A DNA stretch of 64,000 nucleotides from Leifsonia sp. EB41 (GCF_041262565.1 NZ_JBGCCJ010000001.1:744001-808000), one strand, 5' to 3'; shown: positions 16,608 through 26,316, numbered from the stretch's first letter. Notes: generated by a model not told the origin, from the sequence alone. Translations and numbers: made by a program.

Positions 16608-18101
16608 ATGAGCGTGCATTCATCGGACTCACAGGCGGGAACCGGCCTCACAACCATCCGCACCCGCATCCCTGCCCGGTTGGACCGCCTCCCCTGGTCG
16701 CACTTCCACTGGCTCGTCGTCGTCGGGCTCGGGACCGTGTGGATCCTGGACGGGCTCGAGGTCACCATCGTCGGCGCGATCGCGAGCCGCCTGACCGAGC
16801 CGGCCTCCGGGCTCGGACTGACCACCGCTCAGGTCGGCCTCGCCGCGGCGATCTACGTCGCGGGCGCGTGCACCGGGGCCCTGGTCTTCGGCTACCTGAC
16901 CGACCGGTTCGGCCGCAAGAAGCTCTTCATCGTCACGCTCGGCCTCTATCTGCTCGCGACCGTGCTCACGGCGTTCTCGGTCGCGCCGTGGATGTTCTTC
17001 GTGTTCCGGTTCTTCACCGGCGCCGGCATCGGCGGCGAGTACGCCGCGATCAACTCCGCGATCGACGAGCTCATCCCCGCCCGCCGCCGCGGCGTCGTGG
17101 ACCTCGCCATCAACGGGTCGTACTGGCTCGGGACCGCCTTCGGCGCCGTCCTCACGGTGTTCCTGCTGAACACGGCGATCTTCCCGGCGAACGTGGGCTG
17201 GCGCATCGCCTTCGGCCTCGGCGCGGTGCTGGGGCTGGTCATCCTGCTGGTCCGCAGGAACGTGCCGGAGTCGCCGCGCTGGATGTTCATCCACGGCCGC
17301 GACGAGGCGGCGGAGAAGCAGGTCGCCGAGATCGAGCGCGGCGTCGAGAAGGAGACCGGCTCCGAGCTCGAGGCCGTGCCGGACGACAAGGAGATCGAGA
17401 TCCGCCAGCGCCGCTCCACCGGGTTCGGCGAGATCATCCGGGTGGGCATCCACCAGTACCCCAAGCGGTCGATCCTCGGGCTGTCGCTATTCGTCGGCCA
17501 GGCGTTCCTCTACAACGCGGTGTTCTTCACGTACGCGCTGGTGCTGACGAACCTGCTGAAGGTGCCGGCCGACGTCGCGCCGTGGTCCCTGCTGCCGATC
17601 GCGGTCGGCAACTTCCTCGGCCCGCTGCTGCTGGGCCGCCTGTTCGACTCGGTGGGCCGCCGGTTCATGATCACGCTGTCCTACGTCGGCTCCGGCGTGC
17701 TGCTCGTCGGTACCGCCCTGCTGTTCTCCGCCGGCGCGCTCAACGCCGTCGGGCTGACGGCCTGCTGGGTGGTCGTGTTCTTCTTCGCCTCGGCGGGCGC
17801 GAGCGCGGCCTACCTGACGGTGAGCGAGATCTTCCCGATGGAGACTCGCGCGATGGCGATCGCGTTCTTCTACGCGGTCGGCACGGCGGCGGGCGGCATC
17901 GTCGGACCGATCCTGTTCGGCCAGCTCATCGGCGGCGGCGTCCAGGCGGTCTCGCTCGGGTACTACATCGGCGCCGGGCTGATGATCGCGGCGGGGCTGG
18001 TCGAGCTGTTCCTCGGCGTGGACGCGGAAGGGAAGTCGCTGGAGGACGTGGCGGCCCCGCTGTCGGCGTCGACGCCGGCCCAGTCGGCAGCGAAGCGGTA
18101 G
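16608..18101 (+). CDS. MFS transporter, sugar/metabolite-proton symporter-like
   Basis: The protein has 497 residues and twelve predicted membrane helices. The signature between helices 2 and 3 is [13 protein letters not shown], with the sugar-porter-like motif [12 protein letters not shown] after helix 6 and a charged central loop of about 60 residues. [17 protein letters not shown] in helix 10-11 is typical of this group. The substrate is unknown. It is divergent from the sigma factor gene and convergent with topoisomerase IB. Confidence 0.85.
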   Translation: MSVHSSDSQAGTGLTTIRTRIPARLDRLPWSHFHWLVVVGLGTVWILDGLEVTIVGAIASRLTEPASGLGLTTAQVGLAAAIYVAGACTGALVFGYLTDRFGRKKLFIVTLGLYLLATVLTAFSVAPWMFFVFRFFTGAGIGGEYAAINSAIDELIPARRRGVVDLAINGSYWLGTAFGAVLTVFLLNTAIFPANVGWRIAFGLGAVLGLVILLVRRNVPESPRWMFIHGRDEAAEKQVAEIERGVEKETGSELEAVPDDKEIEIRQRRSTGFGEIIRVGIHQYPKRSILGLSLFVGQAFLYNAVFFTYALVLTNLLKVPADVAPWSLLPIAVGNFLGPLLLGRLFDSVGRRFMITLSYVGSGVLLVGTALLFSAGALNAVGLTACWVVVFFFASAGASAAYLTVSEIFPMETRAMAIAFFYAVGTAAGGIVGPILFGQLIGGGVQAVSLGYYIGAGLMIAAGLVELFLGVDAEGKSLEDVAAPLSASTPAQSAAKR

Positions 18102-18120
18102 ACCCCGAAGCAGTCGGGCG

Positions 18121-19086
18121 TCAGGCCAGGAGCTGCAGCAGCGCCGGCTCGGGAGCGCGGCCGCCGCGGGTGTCGATGACCTCCCCGGCCCGGTACCGGT
18201 CGAACACGCGCGGGTCGATGTAGCTGTTGCGCGCGATCGTCGGCGTGTTGCCGAGGGCGTCAGCGGCCTCGGCGACGGCGGCCGTCACCCGCTTGGCGCG
18301 CTGCGCCTCCCTGTCCGCGACACCCAGCCCGGCGAGCGCCTCCGCCGCGACGATCGTGCCGTGCAGCGTCCGGAAGTCCTTGGCCGTGAACTCGCCGCCG
18401 GTCTGCCGCTGGATGTACTCGTTCAGCGATGCCGGGCGGATCGTGTGCCAGGTGCCGTCCTTCCACGACAGCAGCCGGGAGCGCTGGCCGCGCACGGCCA
18501 CGATCTCCGCGAGCAGCGTGGCCAGGTCGGCATCCTCGATCGTGCTCGCCCACTTCTGCGCCGACTTGGCCGGGAAGGTCAGGGTCACCTCGTCGCCGTC
18601 GACCGCCGCGTGCCGGCAGAGCAGCGTGGTCAGCCCGCGGCTGCCATTGGCGTGCAGGTACTCCTCGCTGCCGATCCGCAGGGAGCCGAGGTCGATGACG
18701 CGGAACGCCGCCGCGAGGATGCGGTCGCGTCCGAACCCCTCCTGCCGCAGGTCCAGCGTGACCTTGCGGCGAGCGCCGGGCAGCGTCTCAGCGAGCTGAG
18801 CGGCCCGCTCGAACTTGATCCGGTCCTGATTCAGCCGCCACGACTCGTGGTACAGGTACTGCCGCCTCCCGGCCGCGTCCGTCCCCACCGCCTGGATGTG
18901 GCCGCGGGCGTCCGGGGAGATCCAGACGTCCTGCCAGGCGGGCGGGATGACCAGCGAGCGGATGCGCTCCAGCTCGCGCTCGTCGACGATCCGATTGCCC
19001 GCCTCGTCCTGGTACACCGGACCCTTCGCGGTGCTGCGGCGGGCGTAGCCGGGCCCTGTGGGGTCGCTGCGGCGCAGGCGCGTCAC
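18121..19086 (-). CDS. DNA topoisomerase IB (poxvirus type)
   Basis: The protein has 321 residues with the compact bacterial TopIB layout: an N-terminal domain (YQDEAGNRIVDERELERIRS, VIPPAWQDVWISPDARGHIQ) and a catalytic domain ending with the active Tyr near position 289 (NSYIDPRVF). These enzymes relax supercoils by nicking through a 3'-phosphotyrosine. GTG at 19086 overlaps the Ku stop as GTGA, so the two are made together. Pairing TopIB with Ku suggests a link to end joining, though this is inference. Confidence 0.88.
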   Translation of the reverse strand: MTRLRRSDPTGPGYARRSTAKGPVYQDEAGNRIVDERELERIRSLVIPPAWQDVWISPDARGHIQAVGTDAAGRRQYLYHESWRLNQDRIKFERAAQLAETLPGARRKVTLDLRQEGFGRDRILAAAFRVIDLGSLRIGSEEYLHANGSRGLTTLLCRHAAVDGDEVTLTFPAKSAQKWASTIEDADLATLLAEIVAVRGQRSRLLSWKDGTWHTIRPASLNEYIQRQTGGEFTAKDFRTLHGTIVAAEALAGLGVADREAQRAKRVTAAVAEAADALGNTPTIARNSYIDPRVFDRYRAGEVIDTRGGRAPEPALLQLLA

Positions 19087-19961
19087 GCGGGCTTCTTGGC
19101 CTTCTTGGCGGGGGCCTTCTTGTCCTTCGCTGCGGACTTCTTCCCGTCCGCGGCCGCCGGAGAGCCACCGCCCCTGCTCCGCTCGACACTGCGCTGCAAC
19201 GCCTCCATCAGGTCGATGACCTCGCCGCCGCCCTTCTTCGCCTCCTCCGGCTCCTCGCCGAAGGTGACCGCGGTGTCGATGCTCTCGCCCTGCTCCAGCT
19301 TCGCGTCGATCAGCTTGCGCAGCTCCTCCTGGTACTCGTCGCTGAACTTCTCCGGCTCGAAGTCGCCCGCGAAGCTCTCCATCAGGGCGGAGGACAGCGA
19401 CAGCTCCCGCTCGGTGATCCGCGGCGTCGTCTCCAGCGAGGGGAACTCGGCCGCGCGGATCTCGTCGTGCCACAGCAGCGTCTGCAGCACCAGGACGTTG
19501 CCGCGCACCCGCAGCGCGCCCAGGCGGGTCTTCTGCCGCAGCGCGAAGTTGACGATCGCGGTGCGGTCCTCGTCCTCCAGCGTCTTGCGCAGCAGCGCGT
19601 ACGCCTTCAGCGACTTGGAGTCCGGCTCCAGGTAGTAGCTGCGGTCGAACATGAGCGGGTCGAGCTGGTCGTTCGGCACGAACTCGACGACGTCGATCTC
19701 CCGGCTGCGCTCGGCGGGCAGCGACTCCAGGTCCTCGGCCGTGAGGATCACCGTCCGCTCGCCGTCGTCGTACGCCTTCGCGATGTGCTCGTACGGGATC
19801 GTCTTGCCGTCGATCTCGCACACGCGCTTGTACCGGATGCGCCCGCCGTCGGCGTCGTGCACCTGGTGCAGCGCCACGTCGTGGTCTTCGGTCGCGCTGT
19901 AGACCTTCACCGGCACATTGACCAGTCCGAAGGTGATGGCTCCCGTCCATATGGCCCTCAT
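19083..19961 (-). CDS. ku: Ku protein, non-homologous end joining
   Basis: The protein has 292 residues. The Ku core spans residues 1-250: RAIWTGAITFGLVNVPVKVY at the start, then YKRVCEIDGKTIPYEHIAKA and a LDPLMFDRSYYLEPD segment. The C-terminus is a lysine-rich tail (KKSAAKDKKAPAKKAKK) as in many actinobacterial Ku proteins. Ku homodimers bind DNA ends and recruit LigD. The gene is divergent from ligD across 86 bases and coupled to topoisomerase IB downstream. Confidence 0.93.
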   Translation of the reverse strand: MRAIWTGAITFGLVNVPVKVYSATEDHDVALHQVHDADGGRIRYKRVCEIDGKTIPYEHIAKAYDDGERTVILTAEDLESLPAERSREIDVVEFVPNDQLDPLMFDRSYYLEPDSKSLKAYALLRKTLEDEDRTAIVNFALRQKTRLGALRVRGNVLVLQTLLWHDEIRAAEFPSLETTPRITERELSLSSALMESFAGDFEPEKFSDEYQEELRKLIDAKLEQGESIDTAVTFGEEPEEAKKGGGEVIDLMEALQRSVERSRGGGSPAAADGKKSAAKDKKAPAKKAKKPA

Positions 19962-20047
19962 GGGACCATCGTGTCCGCGCTCCCGCGGAAAAACAACAGG
20001 GGAAACGGTATCTGCCGCGGAACGGCGCGGGCGCGTACGGTGATCGC

Positions 20048-22486
20048 ATGGTTGCGGAGGACACCGAGACGGTCTCGATCGACGGCCACCGGCTGCGGCT
20101 GACGAACCTCGACAAGGTCATGTACCCGAAGACCGGGACCACCAAGGCCGACGTCATCGGCTACTACAGCGCCATCGCCGAGGTGATGATCCCGCACACG
20201 CGCGACCGCATCGCCACCCGCAAGCGCTGGGTGCACGGCGTCGGGACGCCGGAGCATCCCGGGCAGGTGTTCTTCCAGAAGAACCTCGACCCGGCCTCCA
20301 CCCCCGGCTGGGTGAAGCAGCGCACGATCACCCACAAGACCAGCGCGAACACCTACCCGCTGGTGAACGACCGGGCGACGCTGGTCTGGCTCGCGCAGAT
20401 CGCCTCGCTGGAGCTGCACGTGCCACAGTGGCGCGTGGGCCGCGGCGAGGCCCGCCACAACCCCGACCGTCTGGTGCTCGACCTCGACCCGGGCGAGGGC
20501 GCGACCCTCCAGGACTGCGCGGAGGTCGCCCGGCTGGCCCGCGCCATCCTCGCCGACATGGGACTCGACCCGCTGCCGGTCACGAGCGGGTCGAAGGGCA
20601 TCCACCTGTACGCGCCGCTCGACGGCTCGCAGACCAGCGACCAGGTCTCCGCGGTGGCGCACGAGCTGGCGCGCGCACTGGAGGCCGACCACCCCGACCT
20701 CGTCGTCAGCGACATGAAGAAGGCGCTGCGCACGGGCAAGGTGCTGGTCGACTGGAGCCAGAACAACGGCGCCAAGACGACGATCGCGCCGTACTCGCTG
20801 CGCGGGCGGTTCCGGCCGACCGTCGCGGCGCCCCGGACCTGGCGGGAACTGGCGTCGAAGGAGCTGGGGCAGCTGGAGTACCCCGAGGTGTTGGAGCGCG
20901 TGAAGCGGCGGGGCGATCCCCTGGCCGACGTGTCGGCGGGGCGTGCGGCCGCCGAAGAGACCGACCGGCTGACCACGTACCGTTCCAAGCGCGACGCCGA
21001 CAAGACCCCGGAGCCGGTGCCCTCGGTCAGCCCGGACGCCGCTGAGGGCCGCTCGTTCGTCATCCAGGAGCACCACGCTCGGCGGCTGCACTGGGACTTC
21101 CGTCTCCAGCACGACGGCGTGCTGGTGAGCTGGGCGCTGCCGAAGGGGCCGCCGACCGACCCGAAGCAGAACCACCTTGCCGTGCACGTGGAGGATCACC
21201 CGCTGGAGTACGGCACGTTCGCCGGCGACATCCCGCACGGCGAGTACGGCGCGGGCCACGTCGACATCTGGGACCACGGCGAGTACGAGCTGGAGAAGTG
21301 GCGCGACGACGAGGTGATCGCGACCCTGCGCGGGCAGCCGGACGGCGGCCTCGGCGGCGAGCCGCGGAAGTTCGCGCTGATCGCGACCAAGCAGGGCGGG
21401 GACGAGAAGAACTGGCTCATCCACCTGATGAAGGACGCGGGTGCGGAGAAGGCCATGGGGAAGCCGGCTGCGAAGACCGCCGCGGGACCCGGGAAAAAAG
21501 GCGCCGCGAAGCCCATCACGGACGCCCCTATCTCCCCCATGCTCGCCACCCTCGGCTCGCGCGCCGACATCCACGACGAGTCCGAGTGGGCGTTCGAGAT
21601 GAAGTGGGACGGCATCCGCGCCGTCGCCGTCGTGCGTGACGGCGCGCTGCGCCTGACCACCCGCAACGGCAACGACGTCACCGTCACCTACCCCGACCTC
21701 GCCGGCCTGGTCGGCCTCGCGGGCGACCACGACCTGGTCCTCGACGGCGAGATCGTCACGCTGACCCCGAAGGGCCGCCCCGACTTCGGCCTCCTGCAGA
21801 CCCGGATGGGCCTCACCCGTCCCGCGGAGGTGCGCGCGGCGGCCGAGCGCGCGCCCGCGCACTACTTCGTCTTCGACCTCCTGGAACTCGACGGCACGGA
21901 CCTCCGGAAGAAGACCTACGACGAGCGCCGCGCCGTCCTGCAGGACACCCTCCGCCCGCCCAAGGACGACCCGGTCCAGGTGCCCCCGGCGTTCGCCGGA
22001 GACGTGGACCACGCCATCTCCTCCTCGCGGGAGCTGGGTCTGGAGGGCGTCATGGCCAAGCAGCGCGACGGCAGGTACGCGACCGGCCGCCGCTCGCGCA
22101 CCTGGATCAAGATCAAGCACCACCTCGCGCAGGAGGTCGTCATCGGCGGCTGGACCCCCGGCAACGGCCGCCGCGCGAACGGCATCGGCGCGCTGCTGCT
22201 CGGCATCCCGGACGGCGACGGCCTCCGCTACGTGGGCAAGGTGGGCACCGGCTTCACCGACGCGATGCTCGACGACCTGGCGAAGAAGCTGGCGGCGCAC
22301 CCGCGCACGACTCCCCCGCTGGAGGGCGTCCCCTCGCTCGACGCCCGCGGCGCCCACTGGGTACGGCCGGAGTACGTGGGGGAAGTCGAGTTCGCCGAGT
22401 GGACGGGCACCGACCGGCTGCGGCAGCCGTCCTGGCGGGGGCTGCGGCCCGACAAGCGCGTCGACCAGGTGGTCAGGGAGAGCTGA
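20048..22486 (+). CDS. ligD: Multifunctional DNA end-joining ligase LigD
   Basis: The protein has 812 residues in the mycobacterial order. The polymerase/primase domain is residues 10-300 (RLTNLDKVMYPKTGTTKADV, DLDPGEGATLQDC, SGSKGIHLYAPL). The 3'-phosphoesterase is about 335-450 (RRLHWDFRLQHDG, DIPHGEYGAGHVDIWD). The ATP-dependent ligase is 490-812, with the adenylated lysine K519 in EMKWDGIR. It fills, trims and seals ends held by Ku. ATG at 20048 sits at the natural domain start. The gene is divergent from ku, the usual pairing. Confidence 0.95.
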   Translation: MVAEDTETVSIDGHRLRLTNLDKVMYPKTGTTKADVIGYYSAIAEVMIPHTRDRIATRKRWVHGVGTPEHPGQVFFQKNLDPASTPGWVKQRTITHKTSANTYPLVNDRATLVWLAQIASLELHVPQWRVGRGEARHNPDRLVLDLDPGEGATLQDCAEVARLARAILADMGLDPLPVTSGSKGIHLYAPLDGSQTSDQVSAVAHELARALEADHPDLVVSDMKKALRTGKVLVDWSQNNGAKTTIAPYSLRGRFRPTVAAPRTWRELASKELGQLEYPEVLERVKRRGDPLADVSAGRAAAEETDRLTTYRSKRDADKTPEPVPSVSPDAAEGRSFVIQEHHARRLHWDFRLQHDGVLVSWALPKGPPTDPKQNHLAVHVEDHPLEYGTFAGDIPHGEYGAGHVDIWDHGEYELEKWRDDEVIATLRGQPDGGLGGEPRKFALIATKQGGDEKNWLIHLMKDAGAEKAMGKPAAKTAAGPGKKGAAKPITDAPISPMLATLGSRADIHDESEWAFEMKWDGIRAVAVVRDGALRLTTRNGNDVTVTYPDLAGLVGLAGDHDLVLDGEIVTLTPKGRPDFGLLQTRMGLTRPAEVRAAAERAPAHYFVFDLLELDGTDLRKKTYDERRAVLQDTLRPPKDDPVQVPPAFAGDVDHAISSSRELGLEGVMAKQRDGRYATGRRSRTWIKIKHHLAQEVVIGGWTPGNGRRANGIGALLLGIPDGDGLRYVGKVGTGFTDAMLDDLAKKLAAHPRTTPPLEGVPSLDARGAHWVRPEYVGEVEFAEWTGTDRLRQPSWRGLRPDKRVDQVVRES

Positions 22487-22543
22487 CCGCGCGCTCGGGG
22501 AGGTGTGCTGACCGACGCGGCGGCGGGCGGTAGGATCGTCGTC

Positions 22544-22978
22544 GTGACCACGCACATCATCGCTGAGCCCCGCACCGAGAACGAGATCGACGACGAGCAC
22601 GGCGGGCTCGTCCGCAGCCTGAGCGCCACCGTGCCGCCCATGCTCGGCAACCTCCTCGCGACCCTCGTCGTGCTGGTCACCCTCGTGCTCGGCGTCATCA
22701 GCCTGGTCGCGACCTGGTCGGGCAACGCGGAGGCGTTCCTCCCGCTCTTCCAGATGACCGTCGCCGGCACCGTCGTGTCCCTCAACGCCCTCTACGCGCG
22801 CCGCACCTTCAGCTACGTCATCACGCTGATCGGCGCCATCCTCTGGCTCTGGGTGTCCGTCACCCCGTTCATGCCGTTCTTCCAGGTCGTCCTCCAGGCC
22901 GTCACGGTCACGCTGATGCTGTTCGGCGTCGTCTTCTCGCTCGCAGCGGTGACGCTCAGCAAGAAGCCGCGCTTCTGA
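22544..22978 (+). CDS. Hypothetical membrane protein
   Basis: The protein has 144 residues with four hydrophobic segments after a polar N-terminus of about 35 residues. I do not recognise a family. GTG at 22544 has AGGA eight bases upstream; in-frame codons further upstream lie next to the ligD stop. Its TGA stop is overlapped by the CTG of the following MFS gene (CTGA), so the two are probably cotranscribed. Confidence 0.7.
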   Translation: MTTHIIAEPRTENEIDDEHGGLVRSLSATVPPMLGNLLATLVVLVTLVLGVISLVATWSGNAEAFLPLFQMTVAGTVVSLNALYARRTFSYVITLIGAILWLWVSVTPFMPFFQVVLQAVTVTLMLFGVVFSLAAVTLSKKPRF

Positions 22979-24333
22979 GCGCCGGGCAGGCTCCGGGCAC
23001 CAAGGAGCCCGACGATACGAGCGAGCCGCGGCTCGCGCACGCCCGGCACTTCGTCGACCTCAGCCCGCTGAGGGAGTCGCCGGCGTTCGCCCGGCTCTGG
23101 ATCGGCGGCGCCGTCTCCGGCATCGGCAGTCAGATGACGATCGTCGCCGTCGGCCTCAACATCTACGACCTCACGCACTCGACGCTCGCCGTCTCGCTCG
23201 TCGCGCTGTTCGCGCTCGTGCCGATGATCGTCTTCGGGCTGTACGGCGGCGTGCTCGCCGACGCGTTCGACCGGAGGAAGGTCGCCCTCGTGACCGCGAT
23301 CGTCGCGTGGGCCTCCACGGCCGGGATCGCCGTGCTCGCGTGGCTGCACGTCGAGGTGGTGTGGCCGCTCTACCTCCTCACGACGCTCAACGCGGTCGCC
23401 GCAGTCATGATCGGCGCCACCCGGCAGGCGATCACGCCCCGCCTCCTGCCCGCACGGCTTCTGCCCGCGGCGAGCGCGCTCGGCGGGATGAGCATGGGCG
23501 TGATGGTCACCGTCGGCCCTGCGCTCGCCGGCCTCCTGGTCGCGAGCGTCGGCATCCCGTGGACGTACACGGTCGATGTCATCCTGTTCACGGCGGCGTT
23601 CCTCGGCATCTTCACGCTGCCGTCCATCGTGCCGGAGGGCGAGCGGCAGAGCGCCGGGCTGTCCTCCGTGCTGCAGGGGCTGCGGTTCCTGAAGTCGGCG
23701 CCGAACCTGTCGATGACCTTCGTGCTCGACCTGATCGCGATGACGTTCGGCCAGCCGCGGGCGCTGTTCCCGGCGGTCGGCGCGCTGCTCATCGGCGGCG
23801 GACCGGTGACGGTGGGCATCCTGACCGCCGCCGGCGCGGTCGGCACGCTGGTGTCCAGCGTCTTCTCCGGTCGGCTCGGCGGGGTCAGGTGGCAGGGGCG
23901 CGCGGTGGAACGGGCGATCATCGTCTACGGCGCCGCGATCCTCGGCTTCGGTATCGTGCTCGCGGTCGTCGCGTTCAGCGGGACGGCGGGCGGCAGCGCG
24001 TCCATCGCCGACGCGAACCTCCCGGCGCTGATCGCGGCCACGATGCTGCTCGCGACCTCCGGAGCGGCCGACAACGTCAGCTCCATCTTCCGGATGACCA
24101 TCCTGCAGGCGTCGGCGCCCGACGTGATGCGCGGGAGGCTGCAGGGCGTGTTCACCGTGGTGGTGACCGGCGGCCCGCGACTCGGCGACCTCTACATCGG
24201 CGTGCTCGCGCTCACCGGCGCCCTCTGGTTCCCTCCGCTGCTCGGTGGCCTCCTGATCGTGGTGCTCGTCGCGACCATCGTGCGCATCCGCCGCGGCTTC
24301 CGCGACTACGACGCCCTCGCCCCCACCCCCTGA
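22975..24333 (+). CDS. MFS transporter (multidrug/enterobactin-exporter-like), probable CTG start
   Basis: The protein has 452 residues from CTG at 22975. Helix 1 lies in FARLWIGGAVSGIGSQMTIV, followed by the loop GGVLADAFDRRKV and eleven further hydrophobic segments, typical of the Bcr/EntS-like exporters. The first ATG, at 23134, would delete half of helix 1, and no ATG, GTG or TTG exists in frame before it. CTG AGC at 22975 overlaps the upstream TGA. The alternative is a one-base error near 23016, where AAGGAG is followed by GATACG. Substrate unknown. Confidence 0.75.
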   Translation: MSAGQAPGTKEPDDTSEPRLAHARHFVDLSPLRESPAFARLWIGGAVSGIGSQMTIVAVGLNIYDLTHSTLAVSLVALFALVPMIVFGLYGGVLADAFDRRKVALVTAIVAWASTAGIAVLAWLHVEVVWPLYLLTTLNAVAAVMIGATRQAITPRLLPARLLPAASALGGMSMGVMVTVGPALAGLLVASVGIPWTYTVDVILFTAAFLGIFTLPSIVPEGERQSAGLSSVLQGLRFLKSAPNLSMTFVLDLIAMTFGQPRALFPAVGALLIGGGPVTVGILTAAGAVGTLVSSVFSGRLGGVRWQGRAVERAIIVYGAAILGFGIVLAVVAFSGTAGGSASIADANLPALIAATMLLATSGAADNVSSIFRMTILQASAPDVMRGRLQGVFTVVVTGGPRLGDLYIGVLALTGALWFPPLLGGLLIVVLVATIVRIRRGFRDYDALAPTP

Positions 24334-24349
24334 CCCGCATCGCTCCATC

Positions 24350-24410
24350 GCCGAGGGGCACGTTGTTGTCACTTTTCGGGCGCGAAAGTGACAACGACGT
24401 GCCCCTCGGC
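24350..24410. terminator. Long bidirectional hairpin between convergent genes
   Basis: A stem of about 25 bp with one mismatch: GCCGAGGGGCACGT at 24350 pairs with ACGTGCCCCTCGGC ending at 24410, and the inner GTTGTCACTTT pairs with AAAGTGACAAC. It fills the gap between the MFS gene and the glycolipid-binding-like gene, both of which end here. Confidence 0.75.
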
Positions 24411-24425
24411 GGGTGGTAGCGGGGG

Positions 24426-25061
24426 TCAGCGGGTGCGGATGCGGCGGGCCAGGCGGGGGTAGTCGATGACGAGGCCGTCCTCGTCCACGCCGAGGTCGGC
24501 GGTGAAGCCGCTGCCGACGCTGCGGTAGCGGACGACGGAGCGCCCGGCCCCGGCGTCGAACGGTTCGGCCGCGCTGTACGACTGCCGGCTCGCGACCACC
24601 GCGAGCGACGGGAGGTCCACCCACGCCATCGTGAGCTCGGTCTCCTCCAGCCCCGCCAGCGCGCCGAGGCGGAGGATCGGCATCGTGTTGGTGACCGGGC
24701 AGAGCGCCAGATCGCAGTCGAGCGCGCCGTCCAGGCTCCCGGGATCCGCGATCCCCGGAGCCGCCATCGGCTCGTCGTGGTAGCGGTCGTCGCCGTGCGT
24801 GTACGACTCGGCGGCCCAGCGGCCGTGGCCGTCGCGGGTGAGGACGAGCCAGCGGGTGAAACCGCGGCCGTCGACCGCGACCGACAGCCGGGAGGTCACC
24901 CAGCCGGGCCCGGTCTCCAGTGCCCAGCTCGTGACGTAGTCCGTCGTGCGGGAGGTGCCGAGCGCGTCCAGCCGGTCCGGCGCGAAGGTGACGACCGCCG
25001 CCTCCAGTCGCTCCGGGTCCTCGTCGCCGACCCACTCCACGTGCCGCACCGCTCCGCGCAT
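24426..25061 (-). CDS. Putative glycolipid-binding domain protein (PF06475 type)
   Basis: The protein has 211 residues. It contains the paired segments VTSWALETGPGWVTSRLSV and CPVTNTMPILRLGA, then WVDLPSLAVVASRQSY and FTADLGVDEDGLVIDYPRLA, which match the family named putative glycolipid-binding. It is predicted cytoplasmic, with no signal peptide. The biochemical role is not established. It is convergent with the upstream MFS gene. Confidence 0.75.
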   Translation of the reverse strand: MRGAVRHVEWVGDEDPERLEAAVVTFAPDRLDALGTSRTTDYVTSWALETGPGWVTSRLSVAVDGRGFTRWLVLTRDGHGRWAAESYTHGDDRYHDEPMAAPGIADPGSLDGALDCDLALCPVTNTMPILRLGALAGLEETELTMAWVDLPSLAVVASRQSYSAAEPFDAGAGRSVVRYRSVGSGFTADLGVDEDGLVIDYPRLARRIRTR

Positions 25062-25136
25062 CGCGTCCTCCGTCGCTCGTGCGGCCGCTGAGGAGGCCGC
25101 TCGAGCAGCACGATACGCCCGCGGACCCGCCCGCGG

Positions 25137-26306
25137 TCAGGCGGCGATCGGCCTCGCCGGCAGCGGCTCCGGCGCGGGCGGCCCGACGTAGCGCGACGAC
25201 GGCCGCAGGATCTTGCCGTCCTCCGCCTGCTCCAGGATGTGCGCGGTCCAGCCGACGACGCGCGCCACAGCGAACGTCGGCGTGAACAGCTCGCGCGGGA
25301 TGCCGCACAGCTCCATCACGACGCCCGCGTAGAACTCGACGTTCGTGTGCAGTCCGCGCCCCGGCTTGAGCTCTTCGAGGAGCTGCTGGACGCGCTCCTC
25401 GACCCGGACCGCGAAGTCCACCCGCTCGCCGCCGAAGCCCTGCGCGACCTCCCGCAGCAGCACCGACCGCGGGTCCTCCGTGCGGTAGACCGCGTGGCCG
25501 AAGCCCATCACCCTGCCGCCGGAGCGGACGGTCTCGCCGATCCAACTGTCGATCCGGTCGGGCGTCCCGATCGCGTCGAGGGTGTCGAGCGCGCGGCTCG
25601 GCGCGCCGCCGTGGAGCGGGCCGGACAGCGCGCCGAGCGCGCCGTCCACCGCCGCCGCGACGTCCGCGCCCGTGGACGCGATCACCCGGGCGGTGAAGGT
25701 GGAGGCGTTGAAGCCGTGGTCGATCGCGGCCGTCAGGTAGGCGCTGAGCGCATGCTCGTGCGCGGCGTCCGGCACGCGGCCGGTGATCAGGCGCAGGTAC
25801 TCGGCGACGTGGCCGAGGTCGTCGCGCGGCTCCGGCGGCGTCCGGCCCTCCGCGTGGGCGTGCAACGTCGCGAGCAGGACGGGAGTGACCGCGGCGACCC
25901 GGATCGCGTCGCGCAGCCGGGCATCCTCGTCCTCGTCGAAGACGGGGCGCATGCCGTCGGCGGCGGCGACCGCGGCGAGCGCCATCCGGAGTCCCGCCAG
26001 CGCGTCGCTGTGCGCCGTCAGCCGCGCGATCGCGGGCAGCAGCTCGGCGACCGGCTCCGGGAGGCGGCGCGCCGCGGCGATCCGCGCCCGGAAGGCCGCC
26101 AGCTCCTGCGCGGACGGCAGCTCGCCGAACAGCAGCAAGTACCAGGCGTCCTCGAACGTGCGCTCGCGCGCCAGGTCGATGGCCGAGTACTGGCGGTAGT
26201 GGTAGAACCCCTCGTGCCCGCGGACGTCGCCGAGCGCGGTGCTGGCGGCGACGACGTTGGTCAGTCCGCGCGGGACGTCGATGAGGGTGTCGTTCATGCG
26301 GTCCAT
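25137..26306 (-). CDS. Citrate synthase-family enzyme
   Basis: The protein has 389 residues with the citrate synthase fold. Catalytic positions: H232 (SGPLHGGAPSRA), H271 (RVMGFGHAVY) and E324 (HTNVEFYAGVV), where most citrate synthases have Asp. I recall Glu there from an actinobacterial subgroup often called citrate synthase 2, so the protein may be active. The substrate could be oxaloacetate with acetyl-CoA or another acyl-CoA. ATG at 26306 was chosen; a second ATG lies three codons later. It is divergent from a DNA-binding paralogue across 51 bases. Confidence 0.85.
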   Translation of the reverse strand: MDRMNDTLIDVPRGLTNVVAASTALGDVRGHEGFYHYRQYSAIDLARERTFEDAWYLLLFGELPSAQELAAFRARIAAARRLPEPVAELLPAIARLTAHSDALAGLRMALAAVAAADGMRPVFDEDEDARLRDAIRVAAVTPVLLATLHAHAEGRTPPEPRDDLGHVAEYLRLITGRVPDAAHEHALSAYLTAAIDHGFNASTFTARVIASTGADVAAAVDGALGALSGPLHGGAPSRALDTLDAIGTPDRIDSWIGETVRSGGRVMGFGHAVYRTEDPRSVLLREVAQGFGGERVDFAVRVEERVQQLLEELKPGRGLHTNVEFYAGVVMELCGIPRELFTPTFAVARVVGWTAHILEQAEDGKILRPSSRYVGPPAPEPLPARPIAA

Positions 26307-26316
26307 GCCAGTAGTG

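Noticed and set aside
19958-22600. Open frame of 880 codons opposite ligD
   Set aside because: It mirrors ligD in another frame and has the usual Arg/Val/Gly/His composition of GC shadows.
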